Of a stretch of 22,683 bases of DNA, positions 16,901-22,683 are shown in pieces. Under the pieces are notes generated by a model, which had not been told where the DNA came from, did not search any database, and was given only the letters and a program-made list of their open reading frames with translations. The DNA lies in NCBI GenBank assembly GCA_964589825.1, contig CAZPUS010000041.1, positions 1-22,683 on the forward strand, given 5' to 3'. Position numbers and translations under genes: made by a program. Source of the DNA: CAZPUS01 sp964589825 (lineage in GTDB: Bacteria; Fibrobacterota; Chitinivibrionia; Chitinivibrionales; WJKA01). How positions within the stretch are numbered: the stretch's first letter is position 1; each line of letters begins with the position of its first letter.

Positions 16901-17407
16901 CCGGTCACGCCCGAAGCGCTGGAAGAGATCCTTGACAAATGGATCTCTACTTCGACTTCGGCCACGGTGAGTGCGTCGTCGCCGCATGCAGACACGGCAC
17001 AGGAGAAGCCTGCCGGGCACACAGCACAGCACGAAGAAGAAACCACGGCTTTTGCATCGGATGGGGAGAACGCAGAGGAGACGATTTTTGACCGCAGCGG
17101 ATTTCTTAAAAGTCTTCAGAACGATACAGCTATGGCCTCGACCATTGCACAGGTGTTTATCCGGGATGTGCCGGATCAGCTTGTGGCGCTGAAGCAGGCA
17201 CTGCAGGCTCATGATGCGGTCAAAGCCCGTCTGAATGCGCATTCGATAAAAGGAATGGCGGCAAATATTCACAGCCCGGCACTGCGCGAGCATGCCATGC
17301 ACATAGAAAATGCGGCGCACAACGAAGACTTTTCCACTGCCAGCGCGTATATGCCCCGACTTGAGCAGTTGTGTGAAAAGCTGACCCTGCAGCTTCGGAC
17401 GTTATAG
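13916..17407 (+). CDS. Hybrid sensor histidine kinase: GAF-PAS-PAS-HisKA-HATPase-REC-REC-HPt
   Basis: 1163 residues with no membrane segment, so a cytoplasmic sensor. Order: N-terminal coiled coil (about 8-50); GAF domain (about 55-210) with a Cys147-x-x-Cys150-Pro motif; PAS1 (about 223-340); PAS2 (about 343-460); a coiled linker; HisKA with phospho-His507 in MSHEIRTPLNG; HATPase with DTGVGIP (Asp656) and GGTGLGLAISK (about 684-694); REC1 with phospho-Asp797; REC2 with phospho-Asp940 (LMDVQMPEMDG); and a C-terminal HPt with His1109 in HSIKGMAANI. All phosphorelay residues are present, so the protein can run a complete His-Asp-His relay, but it has no DNA-binding output and no response regulator is adjacent. 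The ATG lacks a clear Shine-Dalgarno, so the exact start is slightly uncertain. The signal sensed is unknown. Confidence 0.95.
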   Translation: MADTTHKSRDELLKELQQLKQHNRELQKQLAHEHRKEYEQHTSDTQRVIHFNRILGAIRNINQLIVHEKRRDRLVQKVCDALVQTREYYYVWIVLNEGDERVVAHAGFEGRNEQIADLLQNGREPFCMIKAREKGALFSLRYHGEECRACPLHHNYEYRGALTIPLRYDRHRFGILGASVPISYLDDTQEQELFTELANDVAYALHGIAVDQQRIEAQARLQKSEQRYRSYVNHSPHGIFVADRDGNYVEANPAASSLTGYSPQQLCRKTVFDIIYPEDKEEVERVFADMVQKGRATVEHRIVTAGGDVRYWLVDAVALSPEKFLGIVTDITQRKKARNRMNLLYTAVNTAADAVFVIDREKMRFLEVNDAACAALGYSREKLESMGPQDIKPEYDVRQLARLFDEVLTGTTPTGQIETVHETSAGERIPVEVLLRGIVMDEKRLIIAIARDISERKESQQKLQKALDDAKALNRQLESQTENANRLAAKAEMANKAKSEFLANMSHEIRTPLNGVIGMTGLLLDTSLSEEQRRFAETVRSSGESLLALINDILDFSKIEAGRLELEMIDFDLRSLLEDFAAMMGLRAQEKGLEFVCAAAPDVPALLRGDPGRLRQILLNLSGNAIKFTSQGEVSVYVRTESETEETVVLRLTVEDTGVGIPRDKIDSLFDSFTQVDASITRRYGGTGLGLAISKRLSEMMGGTIGVESREGEGSLFRVTVRMQKQKHAHRPRALEATLRGRNVLVVDDNATNLDILQTQLTSWGAQVVTAKDASEGLAKLQSTSSDDEAFDVAILDMQMPGMSGEEMGRRIKKESAFGSLPLIIMTSLGQRGDAERFSQAGFAGYLPKPVRQSELFDTLVAVISGQQDASAHQGIMTRHKVREIRRHNIRILLAEDNISNQQVAVTIINKMGLRVDAVANGLEAIKALEQIPYDIVLMDVQMPEMDGFEATRSIREASTPVHNHFVPVIAMTAHAMKGDREKCIEAGMNDYISKPVTPEALEEILDKWISTSTSATVSASSPHADTAQEKPAGHTAQHEEETTAFASDGENAEETIFDRSGFLKSLQNDTAMASTIAQVFIRDVPDQLVALKQALQAHDAVKARLNAHSIKGMAANIHSPALREHAMHIENAAHNEDFSTASAYMPRLEQLCEKLTLQLRTL

Positions 17408-17494
17408 TGGAACACGATCGTGTGAGGACATCATCGAGGTGAAAAGTCAGAAAAAAATTGGTGGGATGCAATGCCGTAACGGACGGGGAATAAT

Positions 17495-17541
17495 TATTTT
17501 ATACCTGAATGGAGCGGTTGTTTTGATGAAAGCTGCGGTGA
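17495..17541 (-). repeat. Oriented intergenic repeat, copy 5 (longest form)
   Basis: On the minus strand it has the 27-base block shared exactly with copy 3 (17541-17515), then a CGCTCCATTCAGG core (one change) and TATAAAATA (17503-17495). Bases 17524-17495 match copy 1 at 29 of 30. It points back toward the 3' end of the kinase gene, so it is not an obvious promoter of a neighbouring gene. Confidence 0.85.
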
Positions 17542-17671
17542 CAGGGCCTGCTGCAGAATGCTCCTGTATCGCATTGCCGGATGGGTGACAGACATGATAT
17601 ACCGATTCGTCGGCGATTCGGCTCGCTGGGAAGATGTGTAAAAAACCGATCGGACAACGAAAGAAGCGCGT

Positions 17672-18628
17672 ATGAGCAGATATAATGAAATTGATCTTTC
17701 CGGCGTTACCACGTATCAGGCCTCGCAGCGTGCGTCAAAGGTACAGACCAGGGTGGAAGCCCGGCCCATTACCAGCGCAATGACGGTTGCATCGCTTCTG
17801 GAGGCGCTGCCCGGGGTGCTCAAGGCCAACGACCTCAAGGCGATTGCACGCGCGGTCGCGAATGCACGTGCATGCGGTCGTACGGTGATCGCGATGATCG
17901 GCGGCCATGTGATCAAATGCGGCTGCAGTACCGTCCTGCGGGATCTGGTCGCACAGGGATATATCACGCATGTGGCATCCAACGGCTCGGCGGCGATTCA
18001 CGACACCGAGCTTGCACGGGTCGGCCATACGTCCGAAGATGTGCAGACACAGCTCAACACGGGTGCGTTCGGTATGGCCGCCGACACTGCCGCGCTTGTC
18101 AACGCTGCGGCAAAAAAAGCGCAAAGCGAAAAACTGGGTTTTGGTGAAGCGGTAGGAGCTGCTCTGACGCAGGAGCAGGCGCCGTATCTGGACCGTGCTT
18201 TGATTGCAGCCTGTTATGATAAAAAGGTGCCGTATACCCTGCATGTGGCAATGGGAACCGATATCGTTCATCAGCATCCGGACGCCGACGGGGCGGCGAT
18301 AGGGGATGCCTCTTTGCGCGATTTTCGCATATTTGCCGAATCGCTCAAAACCCTCAATAACGGAGGCGTGGTGCTGAATCTGGGAAGCGCGGTGATCATG
18401 CCGGAGGTTTTTCTCAAGGCGCTTTCGGTGGTGCGCAACACCGGTTATTCGGTCACCGGTTTTACAACCGCGAATTTTGACATGATACAGCAATATCGGT
18501 CACGTGTAAACGTGGTGACTCGGCCTGTTGCCACCGGAGGAGAAGGATACGCAATAACCGGTCATCACGAAATCATGCTGCCGCTTCTTGCCGCCGCCAT
18601 ATATGAAGCGGAGGATGGATCCCTCTGA
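17672..18628 (+). CDS. Deoxyhypusine-synthase-like conserved protein
   Basis: 318 residues, well conserved in appearance but not of known function. It has a Rossmann-like core reminiscent of deoxyhypusine synthase, including GGHVIKCG (77-84, compare the GGG-x-x-KHH lysine region of that enzyme), SNGSAAIHDTELA, HVAMGTDIVHQHPDADGAAIGD, NLGSAVIMPEVFLKALS and GFTTANFDMIQQYRSRVNVVTRPVA. True deoxyhypusine synthases modify eIF5A, which bacteria lack, so another substrate is expected. The assignment is by eye and only to superfamily level. A weak AAAGAAG lies before the ATG. It precedes gmhA-hldE on the same strand with a 245-bp gap containing repeat copy 6, so it may belong to the same surface-sugar locus. 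Confidence 0.7.
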   Translation: MSRYNEIDLSGVTTYQASQRASKVQTRVEARPITSAMTVASLLEALPGVLKANDLKAIARAVANARACGRTVIAMIGGHVIKCGCSTVLRDLVAQGYITHVASNGSAAIHDTELARVGHTSEDVQTQLNTGAFGMAADTAALVNAAAKKAQSEKLGFGEAVGAALTQEQAPYLDRALIAACYDKKVPYTLHVAMGTDIVHQHPDADGAAIGDASLRDFRIFAESLKTLNNGGVVLNLGSAVIMPEVFLKALSVVRNTGYSVTGFTTANFDMIQQYRSRVNVVTRPVATGGEGYAITGHHEIMLPLLAAAIYEAEDGSL

Positions 18629-18692
18629 CAGCACGAAAAAGCGATGCGTCTGAATTGCATCTGCGTCGACGTGACAGAATAATCATTATTTC

Positions 18693-18735
18693 GAGCGATT
18701 GCAGCAGGTTGCCCAAACAAAATCGCTCAATTGAG
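18693..18735 (+). repeat. Oriented intergenic repeat, copy 6, with stem-loop, upstream of gmhA
   Basis: AAACAAAATCGCTCAATT (18715-18732) matches copy 2 at 17 of 18 bases. GAGCGATT (18693-18700) and AATCGCTC (18721-18728) form an 8-bp perfect stem around a 20-base loop. CTCAATTGAG (18726-18735) is itself palindromic. It lies about 140 bp before gmhA and points at it. Confidence 0.7.
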
Positions 18736-18873
18736 TGATATGTCAAGTAGGAACAATGAGGATGCGCAATCGATTTACTTCTGTACAAAGAAACAGGATA
18801 GTACCAACACGTACGATGAATGCAGGCTCCTGTATTGTGTCCGCACCGCGTGTCGATAAAAAGGAGATTTTAC

Positions 18874-19440
18874 GTGAATACAGATGCACTCTTCGATGCA
18901 CACCGTGCATGCATGGATAAGGTCAGGGAGCTGACGCCGCAGCTTATGGACGCGGCACGCTTTATGAGTGAGTCGTTGCAGCGGGGACATAAGCTCATGA
19001 TATGCGGAAACGGCGGATCTGCTGCGGATTCGCAGCATTTTGCCGCTGAGCTGGTGGGACGGTTTCAACGCGAAAGACGAGCAATCCCCGCCCTGGCATT
19101 GACAACAGATATTCCGATTCTTACCTCGGTTGGTAACGACTATGGGTCCGAAGAGATGTTTTCACGGCAGGTCGATGCACTTGGAAGCCATGGTGATATT
19201 CTGGTGGCGATATCGACCTCCGGGAATTCGGCTAATGTACTGCGAGCGGTAGCACATGCACACGAAATCGGTATGGATACGCTTGGGCTTCTTGGTAAAG
19301 ACGGCGGGGAACTGGTATCGGCGTGCGGGACAAGTATTGTGGTATCTGATCGGGTGACTGCGCGAGTACAGGAAGCACATATTTTTATTCTGCACATGTG
19401 GGCGGAATTCATCGAAGAAACACTATCCGGAGATTCTTAG
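18874..19440 (+). CDS. gmhA: Phosphoheptose isomerase (sedoheptulose 7-phosphate isomerase)
   Basis: A 188-residue cytoplasmic SIS-domain enzyme that converts sedoheptulose 7-phosphate to D-glycero-D-manno-heptose 7-phosphate, the first step of ADP-heptose (or GDP-heptose) synthesis. Seen: ICGNGGSAADSQHFAAELVG (43-62) with likely zinc ligands His55 and Glu59, phosphate-binding STSGNSANVLRA, GKDGG, and the C-terminal QEAHIFILHMWAEFIEETL with another conserved His. The start is GTG 18874, with AAGGAG seven bases upstream; an in-frame start at 18820 has none and adds family-atypical residues. The stop overlaps the GTG of hldE by one base, so the two are translationally coupled. Confidence 0.95.
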   Translation: MNTDALFDAHRACMDKVRELTPQLMDAARFMSESLQRGHKLMICGNGGSAADSQHFAAELVGRFQRERRAIPALALTTDIPILTSVGNDYGSEEMFSRQVDALGSHGDILVAISTSGNSANVLRAVAHAHEIGMDTLGLLGKDGGELVSACGTSIVVSDRVTARVQEAHIFILHMWAEFIEETLSGDS

Positions 19441-20900
19441 TGAAGGATATGAATATTCCGTCATTTTCTGGCTGTACCGCATTGATTATAGGCGACATAA
19501 TGCTCGACCAATACTACTGGGGTGAGGTGGATCGCATATCGCCCGAAAGCCCTGTCCCGGTCCTTCATGTAAAGGAGAAAACCAGCACTCTCGGTGGAGC
19601 GGCCAACGTAGCACGAAACTGTGCGGCATTGGGTTGTACCACGCACCTTGTCGGCGTGTGCGGCAGCGACGAGGCCGGTGCGCTGCTGCAAAAAGTCGCG
19701 CGTGAGCGCGGCATCGAGCCATGCGTGGTAATGACGCAGTCTCATCCCACGACGGTAAAGACGCGGGCGATTGCGTCGACGCAGCAGCTTATACGACTCG
19801 ATGAGGAGTATACCGGCGGCTACGACCAATCGGTGCAGGAGCAGGTATATTCGCGCTGTGCGCAGCTCATGTCGCGTGCAGATGTCTGTATACTTTCGGA
19901 TTACAACAAGGGGCTTTTATCTTCATACATGTGTGAAACACTTATCGAATGCGCCCGAAAAAATGACGTGGCGGTATTTGTCGATCCGAAAACAACAGAG
20001 TGGGGCAGATATACGGGGGCAACGGCGGTAACTCCCAATATTAAAGAGTTCCGCGAGGTGACAAGCACCTCGATACATACGGATGCGGAGATTGCACAAC
20101 ACGCACAGCGGCTCATGGACGCGTATTCGCTTTCTCAACTTCTGGTGACCCGTGGCGCGGAGGGAATGACCCTGTGTCGTCCCGGGAAAGAGGCCGCACA
20201 TATCGGTACGCAGGTACAGGAGGTGTATGATGTATCCGGAGCCGGAGATACGGTTATTGCGGTATATGCGTCGGCGTATGCGGCAGGAGCTTCGCCCGAT
20301 GAGGCAATGCGTATCGCGAATACCGCCGCCGGCATTGTGGTAGGAAAGGTCGGTACACAGCCCATAACGGCAGAAGAGCTTGCCGCCCGGCTATCGCTGG
20401 GAAGCGACACACCGGGTGCAAAGGTATTCGCACGTGATGCAGCGACCGTACGGGTCTGCGCATGGAAAAACGGCGGAGCATGTGTGGGCTTTACAAATGG
20501 TTGTTTTGATCTGCTTCACGCGGGACATATAAAACTGCTGCACGAGGCTGCGGCCAAGGTGGATAAATTGATCGTTGCGATAAACACCGACGACTCGGTG
20601 CGTCGTCTCAAGGGAACGAGCCGTCCGATACTTTCTGCGCAGGAGCGTGCCACGATACTTGCGGCCCTGGCGTGTGTCGATATGGTGGTAAAGTTTGATG
20701 AAGATACGCCGCGGGAGCTCATCGCTGCGTTAAAACCCGATGTGCTGATTAAAGGAGGAGATTATACCAGGGCGCAGGTTGTGGGACACGACATGGTGCC
20801 CCGATGGGGCGGACGGGTCGAGCTGGTCGAGCTGGTGCAGGACAAAAGTACCTCTGCGATTGTGGAGAAGCTCAGCGCATTGCGCTCGGAAGGAGAATGA
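19440..20900 (+). CDS. hldE: Bifunctional heptose 7-phosphate kinase / heptose 1-phosphate adenylyltransferase
   Basis: 486 residues in the usual HldE (RfaE) layout. Residues about 1-325 are a PfkB/ribokinase domain that phosphorylates heptose 7-phosphate at C1 (GDIMLDQYYWGEVDRISPESPVPV, GGAANVARN, and VSGAGDT with catalytic Asp270). Residues about 345-486 are a cytidylyltransferase-fold domain that attaches AMP (NGCFDLLHAGHIKLL with His360 and His363, and IKGGDYT). The GTG start at 19440 has GGAG seven bases upstream and overlaps the gmhA stop (TAGTG); an ATG at 19449 is an alternative. GmhB and HldD, needed to finish ADP-L-glycero-D-manno-heptose, are not in the window. Confidence 0.95.
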   Translation: MKDMNIPSFSGCTALIIGDIMLDQYYWGEVDRISPESPVPVLHVKEKTSTLGGAANVARNCAALGCTTHLVGVCGSDEAGALLQKVARERGIEPCVVMTQSHPTTVKTRAIASTQQLIRLDEEYTGGYDQSVQEQVYSRCAQLMSRADVCILSDYNKGLLSSYMCETLIECARKNDVAVFVDPKTTEWGRYTGATAVTPNIKEFREVTSTSIHTDAEIAQHAQRLMDAYSLSQLLVTRGAEGMTLCRPGKEAAHIGTQVQEVYDVSGAGDTVIAVYASAYAAGASPDEAMRIANTAAGIVVGKVGTQPITAEELAARLSLGSDTPGAKVFARDAATVRVCAWKNGGACVGFTNGCFDLLHAGHIKLLHEAAAKVDKLIVAINTDDSVRRLKGTSRPILSAQERATILAALACVDMVVKFDEDTPRELIAALKPDVLIKGGDYTRAQVVGHDMVPRWGGRVELVELVQDKSTSAIVEKLSALRSEGE

Positions 20901-21231
20901 CGGCCGATTTAGACTACAACGCACATACAAATTTTGAACGCATCGAACACGCCTCACCCGGGGAGTTAAAAGAAGGCGTCTTGTTTCAGAAACGTTCTGT
21001 TTACGAAAAACCCGGGTGGGTTAGCACTGGCAGCACAGCTGTGGCGCTGTGCGCACAGACGAATTAGCAGAGAGCTGGCGCAGGGAAACGAGCGGCACAC
21101 ACAAAAACTGTTTCTTTGCTGTATCCGGTTACATGATATATATTTGTTCATGAAGTGAACACTATTCAGTTCAGGTTATGTAATAACCTTCACGTTTGCG
21201 TGTAATAGTATCTGTAGAAAGGGAAAAGGAA
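20901..21231. other. Intergenic region between hldE and the toxin-antitoxin pair, with inverted repeats
   Basis: A 56-codon frame starting at ATG 20897 (overlapping the hldE stop as ATGA) runs to 21067; its product matches nothing I know, and its GGAG is only one base from the ATG, so it is not called. Two small inverted repeats precede the antitoxin gene: TGTTCA-5-TGAACA (21145-21161) and GGTTA-5-TAACC (21174-21188). They are possible operators for autoregulation by the pair. Confidence 0.5.
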
Positions 21232-21483
21232 ATGAAATTGACTATAGAATATCCGGAAACATTGCCTGATTTGTTACAGCAGGAACCCGGGGACCTCGAA
21301 GAAGAGATGAGAGGCGCACTTGCAGCAAAACTTTATGAGATGAAACGCATACCCTCAGGCGTTGCCGCACAAATGGCGGGAGTCAACCGTGTAGATTTTT
21401 TGTTACGACTCAGCAAATACGGTGTTGCTGCAATAGACATGGCGCATCAGGAACTTATACGCGACATAAAAAATGCGACCTGA
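21232..21483 (+). CDS. UPF0175-family antitoxin
   Basis: 83 residues. The pattern LEEEMRGALAAKLYEMKRIPSGVAAQMAGVNRVDFLLRLSKYGV is that of UPF0175 proteins: an alpha helix, then a small helix-turn-helix with the usual AA-x-x-AG-x-x-R-x-(D/E)-F-L pattern, ending in an acidic/amphipathic tail (AAIDMAHQELIRDIKNAT). Such proteins are found beside DUF3368 PIN-like proteins and act as the DNA-binding antitoxin. ATG 21232 is chosen because AAAAGG lies two to three bases upstream and the family begins here; an in-frame start at 21196 has no site. It overlaps the toxin gene by 11 bp. Confidence 0.85.
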   Translation: MKLTIEYPETLPDLLQQEPGDLEEEMRGALAAKLYEMKRIPSGVAAQMAGVNRVDFLLRLSKYGVAAIDMAHQELIRDIKNAT

Positions 21484-21967
21484 AAAACGTGAAATGGTGA
21501 TAAATACCGGCCCGCTGCTTAGTCTCGTTGCCGCAACCGGTAATTTGGATGTACTCCGGCAGGTACGAACAAAAGTGGTCGTTCCTGTTGAAGTTGCCAA
21601 TGAAATATATGCGGGAGAGACCGATTTTGCAAAGCGGGATTTCAGGGAAGATTCTTTTATATCCAGAAGAAAACAAAAAACAACCGTCTCTTCGATGCTT
21701 AGCAATTCATTGGATGAAGGAGAAGCCGCAGTGATTCAGACCGCGATTGATCTCGATATTCCTACCGTTTGTATCGATGAAGCGGTAGGAAGAAGAATAG
21801 CCCGGCTTCACGGTCTTAAGGTTACCGGTTCGTTGGGTATCCTGATTGCAGCAAAAAAGGGTGGTTATGACATATCGATACGCGAAGCGGTCTGCAAAAT
21901 GCATGAGGCTGGGATATGGCTCTCAGAAAAAGTTAAAAAAAGCGCGATAGATCTTGCAGGCGAATAA
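21473..21967 (+). CDS. DUF3368 PIN-like toxin
   Basis: 164 residues, of a PIN-domain-like family that is the usual partner of UPF0175 antitoxins and is a candidate ribonuclease. Seen: VINTGPLLSL (9-18), where the first PIN Asp is Asn11 as is common in this family; PVEVANEIYAG with Glu44; LDEGEAAVI with Asp81, Glu82 and Glu84; CIDEAVGRRIARLHGL with Asp102 and Glu103; and TGSLGILIAAKKGG. The frame starts inside the antitoxin gene (11-bp overlap), implying coupled translation; an alternative ATG at 21494 cannot be excluded. Enzymatic activity is inferred from the family only. Confidence 0.85.
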   Translation: MRPEKREMVINTGPLLSLVAATGNLDVLRQVRTKVVVPVEVANEIYAGETDFAKRDFREDSFISRRKQKTTVSSMLSNSLDEGEAAVIQTAIDLDIPTVCIDEAVGRRIARLHGLKVTGSLGILIAAKKGGYDISIREAVCKMHEAGIWLSEKVKKSAIDLAGE

Positions 21968-22008
21968 ATCGGATAATCGGTTAGGGTAACAAACGACTGT
22001 TTTCTTCT

Positions 22009-22323
22009 ATGATAGAATACCATATACTCAAAGCTCTGGGAAAAAACCCTGCACATACGCAGCGAAGTCTGGCGCGTACGCTCAATGTGAGTGTGGGCAA
22101 GGTAAACTATGTGCTGTCGGGTCTCATAGATCAGGGCATTATCCGCGCACGAAAACTCAGGAATCATCCCGAACGTATCAGGTGGCAGTATGTGCTGACA
22201 CCAAAGGGCATAAAGGAAAAAATGCGTATCACCAGGCAGTATCTGCGAAGGCGTCTCAAAGAATACAGAGAGCTTCGAAAAGAGATCGATACGCTGCAGA
22301 AAGAGGTGGAAGATGAGCGTTAG
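22009..22323 (+). CDS. MarR-family EPS-associated transcriptional regulator
   Basis: 104 residues. A winged helix-turn-helix (about 4-70: LKALGKNPAHTQRSLARTLNVSVGKVNYVLSGLIDQGIIRARK, then the wing RIRWQYVLTPKGIKEKMRI) is followed by a coiled coil (about 75-104, LRRRLKEYRELRKEIDTLQKEVEDE). This is the layout of the small MarR-type proteins found at the head of exopolysaccharide clusters (TIGR04176-like). It would bind DNA as a dimer. The start ATG has no clear ribosome binding site. It lies 41 bp after the toxin gene but probably belongs to a downstream polysaccharide locus. Confidence 0.85.
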   Translation: MIEYHILKALGKNPAHTQRSLARTLNVSVGKVNYVLSGLIDQGIIRARKLRNHPERIRWQYVLTPKGIKEKMRITRQYLRRRLKEYRELRKEIDTLQKEVEDER

Positions 22324-22347
22324 CAGGGGGTGGCTACGGGGGGAGAG

Positions 22348-22572
22348 ATGAAAAACGGATACGAATATGGTATAATTACCACAAATACCTGGTGTGATAT
22401 CACACGCAGGAAGATAGCCGGCCCGGAACCATTGCGGAAATACGTCAGTACCGCCCACCGGGGGAAGGTGTGTCCGGATGTATCTGCTGCGGCAGGGGAC
22501 TATACGCAGATTCGGGAATTGATGGTCGTAAAGGATATGAACAACGATGTCTCTCACTTCATCGATACATGA
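22348..22572 (+). CDS. Possible small protein, unknown
   Basis: A 74-codon frame beginning MKNGYEYGIITTNTWCD. A purine-rich GGGGGGAGAG lies directly before the ATG. No family is recognised, and the sequence has no membrane segment or motif. Its 3' end overlaps the next frame (22547) by 26 bp. It could equally be a non-coding leader of a polysaccharide operon. Low confidence. Confidence 0.2.
   Translation: MKNGYEYGIITTNTWCDITRRKIAGPEPLRKYVSTAHRGKVCPDVSAAAGDYTQIRELMVVKDMNNDVSHFIDT
22392..22405. promoter_or_regulatory. 14-bp perfect palindrome, possible operator
   Basis: GTGTGATATCACAC reads the same on both strands. It sits about 70 bp downstream of the MarR-type regulator gene and about 20 bp downstream of a TATAAT hexamer (22371-22376), a place suited to a repressor site controlling the genes that follow. 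Which protein binds it, if any, is not known. Confidence 0.35.
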
Positions 22573-22683
22573 TTCGGGGCCTGTGGTTTCATTACCTGCC
22601 TTCCTGCGATGCAGCATAGTTGAGCGGGTCGTTTCCATGTTCGGTAGCTGTACTGTTATTGTGTCCGGCTCATATGCCTACGG
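22547..22683 (+). CDS. 5' end of an unidentified gene cut by the window edge
   Basis: An open frame from ATG 22547 runs off the window after 45 complete codons (MSLTSSIHDSG..., later IVERVVSMFGSCTVIVSGSYAY). An in-frame TGA at 22538-22540 lies just upstream, and AAAGGA is about eleven bases before the ATG. Position after the EPS-type regulator suggests a polysaccharide gene, but no family can be named from so short a piece. Confidence 0.4.
   Translation, partial: MSLTSSIHDSGPVVSLPAFLRCSIVERVVSMFGSCTVIVSGSYAY

Noticed and set aside
17412..17423. 12-bp palindrome ACACGATCGTGT just after the kinase gene
   Set aside because: It is perfect but short, isolated, and has no second copy or adjacent promoter to give it meaning.
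17735..18493. A 252-codon frame antisense to the deoxyhypusine-synthase-like gene
   Set aside because: It is a shadow of a strongly conserved frame on the plus strand.
21033..21052. Hairpin GCACAGC/GCTGTGC after hldE considered as a terminator
   Set aside because: The stem is 7 bp but no T-run follows on either strand.
20897..21067. 56-codon frame overlapping the hldE stop codon as ATGA
   Set aside because: Its Shine-Dalgarno is one base from the ATG, the product matches no known family, and the frame ends in sequence with no further support.
21865..22638. A 257-codon minus-strand frame over the MarR-type regulator
   Set aside because: It is opposite a clear winged-helix gene and the toxin gene end; the translation is His/Pro/Phe-rich without motifs.
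22637..22660. GGTAGCTGT resembling part of the JUMPstart/ops leader of polysaccharide operons
   Set aside because: Only nine bases match and the ops core GGCGGTAGCGT is not present; it also falls inside a likely coding frame.
1..22683. Search by eye for tRNA, rRNA, CRISPR arrays and insertion-sequence transposases
   Set aside because: No cloverleaf with conserved arms, no regularly spaced direct repeats and no transposase motif were seen.

Overview
The window is about 22.7 kb of bacterial chromosome at roughly 50% GC. It suggests a Gram-negative, probably anaerobic, free-living bacterium. The gmhA-hldE pair makes activated heptose for LPS or another surface glycan. A two-gene NfnAB-type flavin transhydrogenase implies ferredoxin-based anaerobic metabolism. 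A large hybrid sensor kinase and a sigma-54-type promoter in front of ammonium genes fit an environmental organism. The phylum cannot be fixed from sequence reading alone; something near Fibrobacterota/Chitinispirillia or Spirochaetota would fit, as a weak inference.

Layout. 101-1932 (minus): an amt-glnK ammonium operon with a sigma-54-like promoter and a clear terminator. 1933-2480: a gene-free stretch holding a 180-bp element with 38-bp perfect terminal inverted repeats. 2481-4716 (plus): nfnA-nfnB. 4804-7468 (minus): an MscS-type channel and a parallel beta-helix protein. 7791-8672 (plus): an EamA/DMT transporter. 8839-12132 (minus): a PLP aminotransferase followed by a TPR/SPINDLY O-GlcNAc-transferase-like protein, probably one transcript. 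12696-13307 (minus): a membrane-anchored or exported DUF4168-like protein. 13916-17407 (plus): a soluble GAF-PAS-PAS-HisKA-HATPase-REC-REC-HPt kinase. 17672-20900 (plus): a deoxyhypusine-synthase-like protein, then gmhA and hldE (translationally coupled). 21232-21967 (plus): a UPF0175/DUF3368 toxin-antitoxin pair. 22009-22683 (plus): an EPS-type MarR regulator and the start of a gene running off the edge, possibly the head of a polysaccharide cluster. Bases 1-100 could hold the tail of a neighbouring gene, but nothing there can be called.

The most unusual signal is not a gene. A short oriented repeat with core CGCTCAATTCAGG, often followed by TATAAAAT-like sequence, occurs six times and only in intergenic DNA (near 7565, 12184, 12316, 13868, 17495 and 18715). 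Some copies extend upstream with a further shared 27-bp block. Four copies point at the start of the next gene (transporter, aminotransferase, histidine kinase, gmhA). Two copies face each other to form a 175-bp imperfect palindrome at 12184-12361. This is either a dispersed mobile or REP-like element or a shared promoter/operator class. I do not recognise it from known families.
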